From NCBI GenBank assembly GCA_965178125.1, contig OZ237739.1:868001-932000 (forward strand): DNA of 64,000 bases, in the 5' to 3' direction. The notes beneath the pieces were generated by a model. It made no database searches. It was given only the letters and a program-made list of their open reading frames with translations, and was not told the DNA's origin. A program made the translations under genes and the position numbers. Of the stretch, positions 1 through 11,300 are shown piece after piece (the stretch's first letter is position 1; each line of letters starts with the position of its first letter). The DNA is from Bilabrum cf. latius. Its lineage: Eukaryota; Bigyra: Bicosoecida; Bigyra; Bicosoecida.

Positions 1-2305
1 CGATACCTCGCGCAAGTGCACCTAGTCTGCTACGGCGGCCCAATCGCGTACTGGATCACGCAAGCAATCGGGGTCGGACTGCTTGCGTTTCGGTGTCGAA
101 TGGCTTCCGTGCGACACGCGGGCCGAGCTTGCATCTGGACTAGGAGTGGCGTTGCTCCCGGCAGCCTTGTCGACCCTGGCTCGCTTGGAGTTTGGTGCTG
201 GAGATTCCGCCGATTCAGAACTGCTCCTGCTGCGCTTGCTGGGCTGAGTACGACCATTGCCTCCCGAAAATACGACCTGCATCAGTCCATCGCCCTGCAC
301 CTCTTTTCCAACCACCCTGACAACTCTCTGCGGGTTGGTGTCACCGCTACCGGCCCCTTGCTCTTCAATGCCTCCAGCCCGCGCGACACCCAGCGATCGC
401 AGCAGCACTGCGTCTTCTGCCGCGTCATCGACGACACCTGCAGCCGCACCTGCAGCTTTCATGGCCTCCTCGCTCCTAGGCTTGCCAAAGTTGTTCTTGC
501 CCGATACCTGCAGCCCCAGGTTGCTGCCCAGCATCAGGGCGTGGGCCTGCTGCACGCGGTGCAGCCGGTCCAGCACTCGGTCCATCACCACGGTGCCGTC
601 CTCAAACACGGCGTCCTACTCGTCCTCGCCCTCCTCGTACGCCTCGTTGCGGTTAACCACGTCGAAGCCCGAAGGGAACATGGGTCCTGCAAAGGTCTCA
701 GACCTGCGCGGCATGAGCACCCAGGGAGCCCCAGTGTCGGCGATGAAAACGATCTGGTTCTTCGAGGGGTTCGATTCTACGCACGCAGCATCGCCGCTGT
801 AGGCAGGCAGTCGTATGCTGTGCATGCTGCCTATTGCTCCTCGCTGGAACAGAAACACCTGGCCTGCCTTCACTCCCGTGTCTCTTGGATCAGGCAATGC
901 AATCACCCATCGCTGGTCAGGCGACAATGCAGCCTGCGCCAGAGTTGTGCCATCCACGGGGTCAGCGTATGTCTCCTGCGCTTCAAGCTCGCACCCGCTG
1001 GAAGATTCGGCGCTGGTCTCCGTCTTAGCAGCTGCGTCGTCCTGTGCCGTGGATGATGCGCTGGAAGCGCCTCTGCTACTTGCACTGGCCCCAGAGGCTA
1101 CACCTAAGGCCTCAGGCTTCGCGACAATGTCACGCTCGGTGCATGTAAGCACGTGTACACCTGACTTGTTACACAGCAGGGCCACTGGGTCACCCCACTG
1201 GAACACGCTGTCCCGGCCGCTGCCTGCAGGCGCGCCCGATACCTCGCCATGACCAAGAGGCGGTTCCACCTCGCGGAGAGTTGGCGTCCCAGACGATGAA
1301 GCGGTCGGACTTACACCTAGCAGCGCCAGACTGAACCCGGGATCTGCTGGAGGTACTGGGCCTCGAGCTCTGGTCACGCTCACCTCCACCAGCTGGTGGT
1401 CCCGCGTTGCCAGAAGCAGGGTGGCCGAGGGAGGCTGCAGGGCACTGTCGGGATCGCTATCCGCGGCCATGCCTTTTCGGCGCATCCATGCTACGGATGC
1501 CCCGGCTGCGTCGGAGCCAGGTGCCTTGCGATGGGCTGCACTGGCAGGGGCTGTTTCAAAGGCGGCATCGTGCGGCTGCGATGCCCCGAGGCTGCCAAGG
1601 TCCACAGGGACGATTGACGCTCGGGATATCGAGCGGACTGGCGGCTATACAAGGCAACCTGGGCTTCCAACTCCTGCTGCCACTTGCGCCCTTGCAGCGA
1701 TGGCAGTCTTGGCACGTGCCAGCCCGTCAGGTTTGAAATTGATGACATGTGGGGGACCTTTCAGCAAAGTGCAAACAAGCAGGCCTGGTTCTCGTGGGTG
1801 CACGCATATCGACCGGATTCCAGAGGCCACTCTGCGAAGTACGATATTATGAAACAACAAACAGCGCGGCAGAGATTTGATTCTCGGTTCTACATGGCTG
1901 ATTGTCACGGGCGACGTTGCAGCCAAACGAAAGGCCTTACTTTGCGGCCCCTAGCAGCGATCCATCCTCAGGATCAATTGCACCAATAAATCCGTCTCCT
2001 CTGCCAAAGTAGAGGACCCTGGCGTTGCGACTCCACTCCAGAGCAGTAATCGTGTCTGCGAACTGCCCGACTGCCGGCTTCACTCCGTTTAGTTTGGCCG
2101 TTGTGCCGCGGGACGATCGATAGACAAATTTTCGTATCAATGTCATTATAGTCCCGACATCATAAATGCAGAGATGCCCACCAGTTCCTGCACAAGCAAG
2201 CAAACCGCCGAGCATGCTGAATCTGCTGCACGTAAACGCAATCTTGCTCGGAAGCCTCAGCCGACGCCATTGCCACGAACGCAAGTCGTTCGACTCGCCC
2301 TGCAT
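1..2305 (-). CDS. RBBP5/Swd1-like WD40 protein (partial, runs off left edge)
   Basis: Probable homologue of RBBP5/Swd1, the WD40 subunit of the COMPASS histone H3K4 methyltransferase complex in the nucleus. Exon 1 (2305-1941) carries WD-type strands with FGRGDGFIGAIDPEDG. A 43-nt GT-AG intron (1940-1898) joins it in frame to exon 2, where SICVHPREPGLLVC matches the family's 'YHPRDQNKVLVC' stretch. Further on, FDVVNRNEAYEEGEDE followed by TAG-Asp corresponds to the conserved acidic strand after the propeller. The C-terminal part is Ser/Ala-rich and has the basic, nuclear-looking stretch PKRKQ. In-frame TAGs at 1647-1645, 618-616 and 24-22 are read through as sense, and the frame is still open at base 1. 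An in-frame TGA lies just upstream of ATG 2305, so that start is plausible unless a further 5' exon exists. A generic WD40 protein is the main alternative. Confidence 0.55.
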
Positions 2306-2533
2306 CCTTCAGGAAGAAATTCAAGTTATTGGCACGTTGCCGCCTGAATCGAATCAAGCCCAATTTTTTTTGGTGATTCAGCGAACGTTCGTGTGTAGTG
2401 GCTCCTTGGCTTGTTTTTGCTCGACCGTAGGTGCAAAGAAATGCATAATGCGGGCAAACAATCGCTGCGTATCACTCAAAGCAACATTTCCCCAGCGTGG
2501 CAGAAAACCGCGTCTCTCCCTGCGATTTCCGCA

Positions 2534-3920
2534 TCATGCCGTTGCTGTGCCGTTCCATGCCGACTGCACCGCGCCCCCGACTGTTGCAGCCGCATTCGCC
2601 AATGCAGACGCGATCATTTTACCCGTCTCAGTTCGTTGAAGCTGAGCTTCCGCCAGTCTCCATGGATCCACGGCCGTGGGTGAGGCCGCCCAAACGTCCC
2701 AACCATACTAGCGTCCCGCGAGGTTGTGGGTCTCAAGCCAGCCAGCAGCCTGCCTTGAGGCCCGATTCAGCTCTTCCGACATGAGGCCAGAGGGTGACCA
2801 CCACTTCACCTTCTGGGAATACAGAGAGACCAGCCTGCAATAGCACGCTACAAAGATCCCCAGGCCGAGCACGACCCACACAAACACCCCCAGCTCGGAG
2901 CGCGCGCCCCCTCGCTTGGCCGCCTCCACCGCCAGAATGGCCCCCAGCCCCGCCAGCATGGCCAGCCCGCCCGCTGCCAGACCCCCGAGCACAGTCTGCC
3001 CCTGCCCGTCCTGCATAGCGAAGAAGGCCGGGCTGCCTTTATCATCCAGGGCGTATGCAGGGGGCGTGCGGATGATGCAGTAGATGACCCCGCTGATGCT
3101 GATGGCCATGACCACGAGGCTGAGAGCGAGCCAGAGGGCGGGCCTGCGGTAGAGCATCCAGCTCGAGGGGTCGGCCGCCATGGCTGCAGCCAGGATCGCC
3201 ACGACGATGGCGACGACGATGGCCATGGGCCTGTACGCCGCCAGGGACACGAGCTAGGGCACATTTCCTGCTTCTGGCTGGTCCTGAGCGATCATCTTGA
3301 GGATCCGATCCACTGACTGATCCGAGCCGGGCTCCAACACATATGAGGGCTCGAATGGCCCACGGCTCTTCGAGCCATCGCCGACCGTCGGCGGCAAGTA
3401 CGCGACATATGGTACATTCTACAGCCCATGCGCTCTGAAAGGGCCCTAGGACTTGTCGAAATCTGCAGGAATGAGAAATTCGCATTGGAAGAAGAAACAC
3501 GTAGAAGCATTGCGGCATCATGAATATTACAGAAGCATATGCCGGAAACTTACCAACAAGCGCGAAGAAAACAGAGCTCTTATTCAAGAACGTGCTAGTC
3601 TCATTCCCAAATTCGCTCGCTTTATCCCATCCAAGGCCGTACCGAATCGATCGCTGGACCGCCTCGATATTGGCCTGGGCAGCTACGCAATTGGAACACC
3701 TGTAGCGTGGATTCCTGGCAGTGAATAGGGTAACCATTCCATATTTTCTGGTCTTTGCGAACGCGTACTTCTCGTACTTGGCATGTAGCGGCAGAAGGCC
3801 ACCGCTTGTGTATTTTGAGGCTGCAGATCGCAGCTTCTTCAGCAGCTCGTCTGCGACTGCTGCGTTTCCTAGGGTAGTCAAGCAAGCCCCCAAAAGAAAT
3901 AAGCCTATCTTCGTGAGCAT
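2534..3920 (-). CDS. OST3/OST6 (MAGT1/TUSC3)-like oligosaccharyltransferase subunit
   Basis: Thioredoxin-fold subunit of the ER oligosaccharyltransferase, which holds substrate cysteines near N-glycosylation sites. Exon 1 (3920-3554) encodes a signal peptide (LTKIGLFLLGACLTTLG) and a thioredoxin domain with VTLFTARNPRYRCSNC, whose CxxC redox pair is intact. A 91-nt intron (3553-3463) joins FFALV to DFDKS. Exon 2 carries the rest of the thioredoxin fold and four membrane segments, including ISGVIYCIIRTPPAY, the family's 'SG.MWNHIRGPPY' signature. TAG codons at 3448-3446, 3421-3419, 3256-3254 and 2710-2708 are sense; the one at 3421 gives L-TAG-NVP, where relatives often have LQN/SVP. The stop is TGA 2536-2534. 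The product is 431 aa, longer than the usual 330-350 because of a C-terminal tail. An upstream ATG at 3974 is possible, but 3920 places the signal peptide first. Confidence 0.85.
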
Positions 3921-4089
3921 TGCAAACAGATTCGATTGTAAACGGCACGGTTTGCATGGATCAGCGGATGCCAAAAATCATGACGAATAGCCGGGCATCA
4001 TTGCACGTTTGTTTGTGGCTGCTCATCAAAGCACATTCGCAGCGATCTTTTCTCGGAGGCCGGCGCCATCGCTGTATTTACGCTAAAGC
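3921..4089. promoter_or_regulatory. Divergent intergenic region between OST3-like and SDR genes
   Basis: These 169 nt separate two divergently transcribed start codons, so both promoters must lie here or within the neighbouring 5' ends. No TATA box or other motif can be named with confidence. The regulatory role is inferred from geometry only. Confidence 0.3.
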
Positions 4090-5199
4090 ATGCAGTGGGT
4101 GCATAATGTAATCGAATCTGTAGCTAGCAAGGAAGTGGACTGGAGAGTTGCAGCTGGAGGCCTTGCTGGACTTGTTGTGGCAGGCATGGTGCTGCACCGC
4201 ATTCTCACGCCCTCGAAAGACATTGAAGGTGCTATTGTTGTGATTACTGGGGCATCGAGCGGTATCGGACGGGCCGCTGCGAAGCAACTCGCCGTAAACA
4301 AGGGCGCAACTGTCATTGCACTGGCCCGGCGTCGCGAGAAACTGGAAGAGCTCGCAGACGAAGTTAAGGGCTCCAGTGGAAAAATCATACCTGTTTCTTG
4401 CGACTGCTCCAGCGGCGAGGAGATTATGAGAGCTGTCGCTACGGCGCGCTCGGAACAGGCGCAAGGCAAGCCGTTCGCAGGAGTCATCAATAACGCTGGA
4501 ACTGGGCTCTGGCATTTCTTGCACGAGCTGGAAGATACCTCTGAAGTATATTCTGCCATGAAAGCACCGGTATGTGCATCGCTCGTCACGACGAAGTCGT
4601 TCCTGCCGCTGCTTGCGGAGAGCGCCAAGGCCCGTTCAAAGGCGATGCGTTAGGCAGGGCTCGCCTCGTGGTTCATGACCCCACCGGGTGCACCGCCTGC
4701 CCCAAGGATCCTCTCGGTGACATCTCCTGCATCCGTGGTGCCAATGCCCGGCGCGACGTGCTACTCAATCGCGCGGCGAGCTGTGCGCGGCTTCACTGAC
4801 GGCATGCGCGCAGACCTGCGAGGCACTGGGATCGAGGCGCAAGAGGTCTTGCTCGGAGAGGTGTCTTCGTCCTACTGGGCCAACAACCCCGGGAGCAGGG
4901 AGAGCCTCCCAGGTATCTCCAAGATACTTCCTACTATGACGGAGGAGCAAGCTGGCGCCGAGGTGGTCTCGGCCTTCACGGCATCAAGTGACTCCAATGT
5001 CGTGGCACCGGCTTCCGTGTGGCTGCTCATGTGGATCCACTGGCTCATGCCCGGCATCTTCGAGGCGGTGCTGTTTGCCACCGCCCCGACGGCTCGCCTG
5101 GATGACATCATCGCGAGCGGAGGAGGTGCGGCGGCAGCGCAGTCCGGAAGGCCGCGTGCCTCCAGTCGGTTCAGGGACGAAGAGAAGAAATAGAGCTGA
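4090..5199 (+). CDS. Membrane-anchored short-chain dehydrogenase/reductase
   Basis: NAD(P)-dependent oxidoreductase of the classical SDR family; the substrate cannot be told from sequence. A hydrophobic anchor (about residues 20-36) precedes the Rossmann fold. The cofactor motif TGASSGIG sits at residues 53-60, and the NNAG motif and the active-site region (VTSPAS, then YSIAR) are present. The catalytic YxxxK reads Tyr-Ser-Ile-Ala-Arg, so Lys is replaced by Arg. A single in-frame TAG (4651-4653) joins the N-terminal half to the catalytic half, and another (5191-5193) lies two codons before the true stop TGA 5197-5199. The 369-aa length fits membrane-bound SDRs (DHRS7/11beta-HSD-like). No intron is needed. 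ATG 4090 gives the anchor as the N-terminus. Confidence 0.85.
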
Positions 5200-5318
5200 T
5201 GCCCCGCTAGACGATTATGCGTTTGATTGCAGGTAGACTTGTTTGCTTGCTTGCTGCTGATTGCCTGTGCCATCAAGTAACATTTTGTTGCATCGCATGG
5301 GGCGTGGGCCCCGGCTCA

Positions 5319-8300
5319 TCAGTGCACGCCGCCCTACACTGCCGGCGGCCTCGGAGGCAGTCTCCTCCTCCCCCGACCAATCGCTGTGCTTGACGACAGA
5401 GGCGCACTGCCTTGTTGCTGCCTGACTGTGTTCGGTCTTTGGGCCGGACCGGCTGATCTGGACACTTGTGTGGATCGGCTCATACTTGAGTGGTAGTCAG
5501 CTGGTCGCACGACCCCGCGTTCGAGTGCAGAGAGGCTGACACGGCGCATTTCAATTCCAGTGGAAGACTAGGGGTGCGGTTCACGCATATCCCCCCTCTC
5601 TATCCTGGGCGCGGCTCGCCTCGGATGTTCTAGTGCATTGCCATGACCCGCAAGCTATATGCCAACCGCACTGGGGGGAGCATGCAGGCTCCGCATGCCA
5701 GCAAGAGATTGTTTTGAGTGATCTGGACCCTCTAGCTGAAACAGTGAGATGGGCTGCGCCGACCGTGCGGCAGACTCAAGCTCAGTACCCAACGACGGAA
5801 TCCTCTCGGATGTTTGTTGCTGCAGGCCACTAAGTGAGGACACCCCAGACTCTGTCGAACGACGGGAGTCACTGGGTCTATTAATCCTGTTCGCATCGTT
5901 CAGTACATCTTGAAGTGCTTCATATTCGACCGCAAGCGCTTCGGCACGGCTCTCCAGCATCTGACACTCTGACTCTAGCTCGGCTGTCCGAGTCCTGTGC
6001 CGTTCCATTTCGGCAGCCATGCGCGCCTTCTCCCTGCCCGCTTCCAGCAGCTTCTTGGACTGCTCTGCACACAGCGCTTTGAGAACTACATGTTCGTGCT
6101 TGTCATCTTGCTAAAGGGCGCTGCTTGCTACCCCGCCCGGCCCTGCCGACTAATGCAACTGCGCCTTCTCAACGAGACCCTTGACCTGCTCTTGCAGCCG
6201 AGACCTCTCCTGAATAGCGGCATCCAGACGAGCTTGCTGCAGCTTCAGCGTCATGACCTGGGTCTCATGCTCATGGTCAGCTGCATCATGGGGCATGATC
6301 TAGCACTCAGCGGTCACAAATTGCTGCTACCATCGATGGCTAGCTGTGTCAAGTGTTGCCACTTCGACAACACTCGCTTCAATAGCGGATGCCAGCTCGA
6401 CATGCAGTGGTGGTATGCATGCACTGCAGCATAGCTTTGAGCAATGAAGTTCCTTGGATGGTTGGTGTAGCCTTTGGGGTGCGTGGGTGCTGCCAGTCAG
6501 ATGGTGCTGAGCGGTGGTGAGTCCTCTCTCGACGAGCTCGTCGCGTAGTTTTTGCGTGACTCGTCGCTCCTGCTGCAGCTCGTCCCGTAGATTCCGAAGT
6601 CGACGACGAAATCCTGGAATTGCTATGGCTCGGGCAGGTCTCGGAATGACGTGCGCTGAGAAGCTAGCGATGCCCATGTCCCGGGTCGTCCACGGCTGTG
6701 CTGCTGTGGGAGATACCGAGACTACAGCGACTGGCACAGAACTGGTGCTACAAACATCAAGAATGCACACCCTTGGTGCTATAAAGACGCGTGTCACGTC
6801 CAAGTCAGACTGTAGCCGGTCCCTGGTAAACTTTCTCCAACCTTCAACGTGCTCGATGCTCTTGCGCCGGCGCTGTCTCGTGGACCGTGGCATAGATCGC
6901 ATGGACTGCGACATCCTCGGAGTGCTGGGCTGCTGCCTGCCCATGGCAGCCATTTTCTCCTGAATCTTACGAGCCCTGGTCTTGTGAGCTGCCGATATGC
7001 CCTGTTCAGCCCGCAGCTTCTTCTGCAAGCTCTTGACACGGTCTTGCAAACGCTGTACAGCAAACGGACTCGTTGGGGGCTTCAGCCTCTTGTCCGGTGC
7101 CCCATTGATATCTTTCAAATGCGCTTGCAGTCTCTGAACCTTGCTCTGCTCCTAAAACAGTTCCAGCTCTAGCTCTTCGATCCGTTCAACAGCTAGTGCA
7201 AACTGCTGCTACACCTCATCCATCTGCGCCAACTGCTCCTTAGCCTCCGACAGGTGCTCAACGAGTTGCTTCACTCCTGTCTACAGCCGAAGGATACGGG
7301 TAGTCTAGTCTGCAATTGTCTGCACCGCTTGTGCGATTGGCTTAACTGCAGCCGCACACACGCGCCTGTCTCCACGAAGTGTTGGCTTCGCTGCAGCGTG
7401 GGCTTGCACACCCCTCGACCGGGTTGCGCTAGGCGGACGTCTCGGACGATCCCCCGGCAGACCAGAAGCAATGGACGCTCTCACGTCCTGCAGCTGCTTC
7501 TGCAACATTCCACGGCGGCGCTACTCCTTCTTCAGGCGGCGCTCCAGGTCTACGACCTTGTCGTCGTCTGTCTAAGGCTGCACACTCGCCAATGCAACCA
7601 CCAAGCGGGACAGTACTGGACGTTGCTCGAGTTTCGATCGCCTCGGACCACTCTATAGTACAACAGGTCTGACATCGCAGCCATCAAACTGCTGATTTCC
7701 CCAGGGTGCGCTTCCTGCGGAGTTAAGCAAGTCCTTATGGCCTACACTGGCTTGCATTGTGTCACACTGAAGCCCAACATCTACCACGCAACAGCCAAGT
7801 ACAGAAGCTGCATCGTCGAGCCATCCACGAGAACGATTCACGGGTTGATGAAAGGCTCGATCCGTCACGGTCGGATCGGCAGGGCTACATCGCCTAAACA
7901 TGACGCTATCGCTGGCGGCCCTGGCCTCCTGCGCGGCGGCGTCCTTGTCGGCGGCGTCCTTGCGGGCCTCGGCGGCCTGGTCCTGCGCCTGCTGCGCGTC
8001 CTTGCGGGCCTGCGCCAGAGCCGCGGCGGAGGCCTGGGCCTGCTTGTCGGCGTCCACGGCACGCAGTCGGGCGGCGCTGAGGTCTTCCTGCATGCGCGTC
8101 ATCTGATCTTGTGCCTGGTCCAGCTGCTTCTCCAGCGCGGCCCTGCGCTTGCCGGCGTCTGCATCGGCGTCTCGCGCCAAGTCCTGCAGTCGCTGGGCCT
8201 GCTGCTGCGCGGCGTGCAGATCGTGTCTGGCCTGCTCGAGGCTGGCGGCTGCGTCTCGCTGGTCCCTGGCGGCCTGGTCGGCCTGCTGGCGGGCGTCGGT

Positions 8301-11300
8301 GGCATGCTGCCTGGCTTGCGCGGCTTCCTGCTGCGCATCGTCGAGCTGTCGCTGCATGGCGTCTGTGCGGGCGCGCAGGGCCTCGTTGTCGGCCGAGGCC
8401 TGTGCGAGCTGGCGCCGCAGCTGTCCTGCATCCGAGGTGGCTCCGTCCTGCGCTGAGGCCAGCTGCGCCTCAGCGGCCCTGGCTCTCTCGGTGGCAGCGT
8501 CTGCCATCTTGCGCAAGTCGTCCCTGTCGTGCCTGGACTTGTCGCGCTCAGCCGCGAGTTCTTGTCTGGCGGCGTGTTCTTGCTGCTGCGCGTCCTGCAT
8601 GGCCCTGGCCTGTCTGTCGCTGGCGGCCCTGGCCTCCTGCGCGGCGGCGTCCTTGTCGGCGGCGTCCTTGCGGGCCTCGGCGGCCTGGTCCTGCGCCTGC
8701 TGCGCGTCCTTGCGGGCCTGCGCCAGAGCCGCGGCGGAGGCCTGGGCCTGCTTGTCGGCGTCCACGGCACGCAGTCGGGCGGCGCTGAGGTCTTCCTGCA
8801 TGCGCGTCATCTGATCCTGTGCCTGGTCCAGCTGCTTCTCCAGCGCGGCCCTGCGCTTGCCGGCGTCTGCATCGGCGTCTCGCGCCAAGTCCTGCAGTCG
8901 CTGGGCCTGCTGCTGCGCGGCGTGCAGATCGTGTCTAGCCTGCTCGAGGCTGGCGGCTGCGTCTCGCTGGTCCCTGGCGGCCTGGTCGGCCTGCTGGCGG
9001 GCGTCTGTGGCGTGTTGCCTGGCTTGCGCGGCTTCCTGCTGCGCATCGTCGAGCTGTCGCTGCATGGCGTCTGTGCGGGCGCGCAGGGCCTCGTTGTCGG
9101 CCGAGGCCTGTGCGAGCTGGCGCCGCAGCTGTCCTGCATCCGAGGTGGCTCCGTCCTGTGTTGCAATTAGTTGAGCATTCAGCTCCGAATTTTGCGACTG
9201 AATCTCGTACAACTGCTGCTTTGTGGCTTTCAATCTGGATTGTACTAGCTCCAGCTCAGCTGTCCACTAGTCCTGAGTATTCCTGTGGTGCTGCAGGTCT
9301 GCCGCGGCCTTCTCTTTCAGCGTCGCAAGTCTGGATTCAACTTCTGCTGCTCGTGCGGTTGTAGCAGCCAGTTGCGACTAGAGATTCTTAACGGTTAATT
9401 GAGAGTGCTCCAGATCATGGGCCTGTGCGTTGCACTGTTGCGTGACTCGCTTGAGCTTGATGGCGGCATCTGCCCCTTCGGATGACGTGGCAGAGGTCTC
9501 TTTCTGCAGAGTTCGAATGTCATCAAGCAGCTATGCGTTGCGCTGTTTCACGATTTGAACCTCCGAAGTGAGGTGGGAGCACTCAGACTGCGCTGAACCT
9601 AGCTGTGCCTCCGACTCGATTGCTCGTGCTCTGGCGGCCTTCAATTCATCGGAGACTTTTTCGAGCTCAGCATGGACCGCGCCATACTTCTCTGCCGACC
9701 TTGACGTCTAAGCTTCTATCGATTCATGCAAGCGGCTGAGCTCCTGTTTTGCGGCATCGAGTTGGCCCAGTGCCGACTTGTGCTTCGCCTCGACGTTGGA
9801 CGTCTGCACCTGCGAATCATGCCGGCTTCTCTCCAACTCCGTGATCGTGCGGCGCAGATCTGCTAGCTCTGACAGGGCTGCAGTCTGTTGCTCCGATGCT
9901 TGTGATGCTGTTTGCGCAGCTTCTTGTGTTGCCAGGTGCAGGCGCTTGGTCTACCGTTGAATGGTGTCTTCAGCTTGAGCGAGCTCGACCCTGGCATCCT
10001 GTAGCTGCTTCTTCGTTTCAGCTTGGACATCCTAGGCCAGCTTCAACTCGGATGCCGCTCGGTCCATTTGCTGCTCAAGCAACCGCGACTCTTCGGCTAG
10101 CTATGTCACCTTGGCATTGTGAGTAGACTAGTCAGCTCGGGCCTTCTGCTTGGCATCTCGTATCTCAGCCTCCAACTCAACCTTTTCAAGACGTGCTGCC
10201 TCCAGCGCGACCTGGGCAGAGGTTCCGTGCTCAAATTTGACCTGGAGCCTTTCAACCTGCCCCAACAGCTGGTCTCTCTCTGACTGCATGCTGTCCAGCT
10301 ATTGACGCATCGCAAGAATCTTTTGCATCATTTCTGACTTGGACTTTGCAGCAGAAGCGGACGCGGCAGTAGTGATAGCCTCTGCCTTCTACTGTGCTTC
10401 CATTGTCGCAGACTCAATCATCTAGCGGGCCTTTTGCTGAGCAACCGCTTCTTGCTGCTTGATCCGTGACTCGATCTATTGGAGCTTCATGCCGGCGTCG
10501 TCGACTTGCGTCAGCTTACCGGCCAACTCTTGTCGTAGTTTGGCACAGTTCTCTACCAAGCGATCATGTTCCTATTTTGCATCCCTTAGTAGAGCTTGCC
10601 TGTGCTGCGTTGCGTCAGATTTTGCGACCTGTAGCAGAGACTCTGCTTCTTCCTTGGCCCGCGCCACGGCACTCTATGCCTCAGCACGAGCTGCTGCAAC
10701 GCAAGCCTCGGCCTCATCGCTCGCTTTCGCGTGCATTTCGCTTGCAGCCTTGTCCATGGATCTCGCCCGCTACTTTGCGTGCTCAAGAATGGAATCTGCC
10801 GCTTGCTTCGCCTCTGCTCGCGATTTGCGACCCAACTCGGCAGCAGCTTCGAGCGCGTCACGCTGTTCACTGGCAGCATCTTCCATTATCTGCTGAGCAG
10901 AGGACCTAGCAGTCTGGATGATCTCGTCTGCACGGTCCTTGGCGTTGTCGTGGGTGAGCTAAGCGCTGGACTTACCCTCGGCGAGCAATCTCTATGCCTC
11001 GTCACGAGCTTCAGACAAGAGCGATTCTGCCTTGGCTTGAGCCGTAGCGCGAATCTCAGCTGCAGAAGATCGAGCCGATTGCAGCTATCGCCCGGCCTCT
11101 TGTGCAGCATCTTCGATACTTTGCTTTGCCCTGGCCTCGGCCTCCTCTTTGATGGAGGTTGACTCTGCCGATGCTTTGACTCTCATCTTCTCCAGGTTCG
11201 CGCGCAGCTCAGCCTCGGATTCGCCGTACTACTATTCTAGATCGCGCTTCAGATTTGCGTGCCTTGCTCGCGTTGCAGTCTCCTCGCTCGCGAGTTGCTT

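Noticed and set aside
767-780. B-box-like sequence ggttcgattct suggesting a tRNA gene
   Set aside because: It lies within the RBBP5-like coding frame and no cloverleaf can be drawn around it. I found no tRNA gene in the window, so the expected tRNA-Gln(CUA) must be elsewhere.
7737-9174. Long plus-strand ORFs opposite the coiled-coil duplication
   Set aside because: Low-complexity Leu/Ala/Cys/Arg translations caused by the repeated Gln/Ala codons on the other strand.
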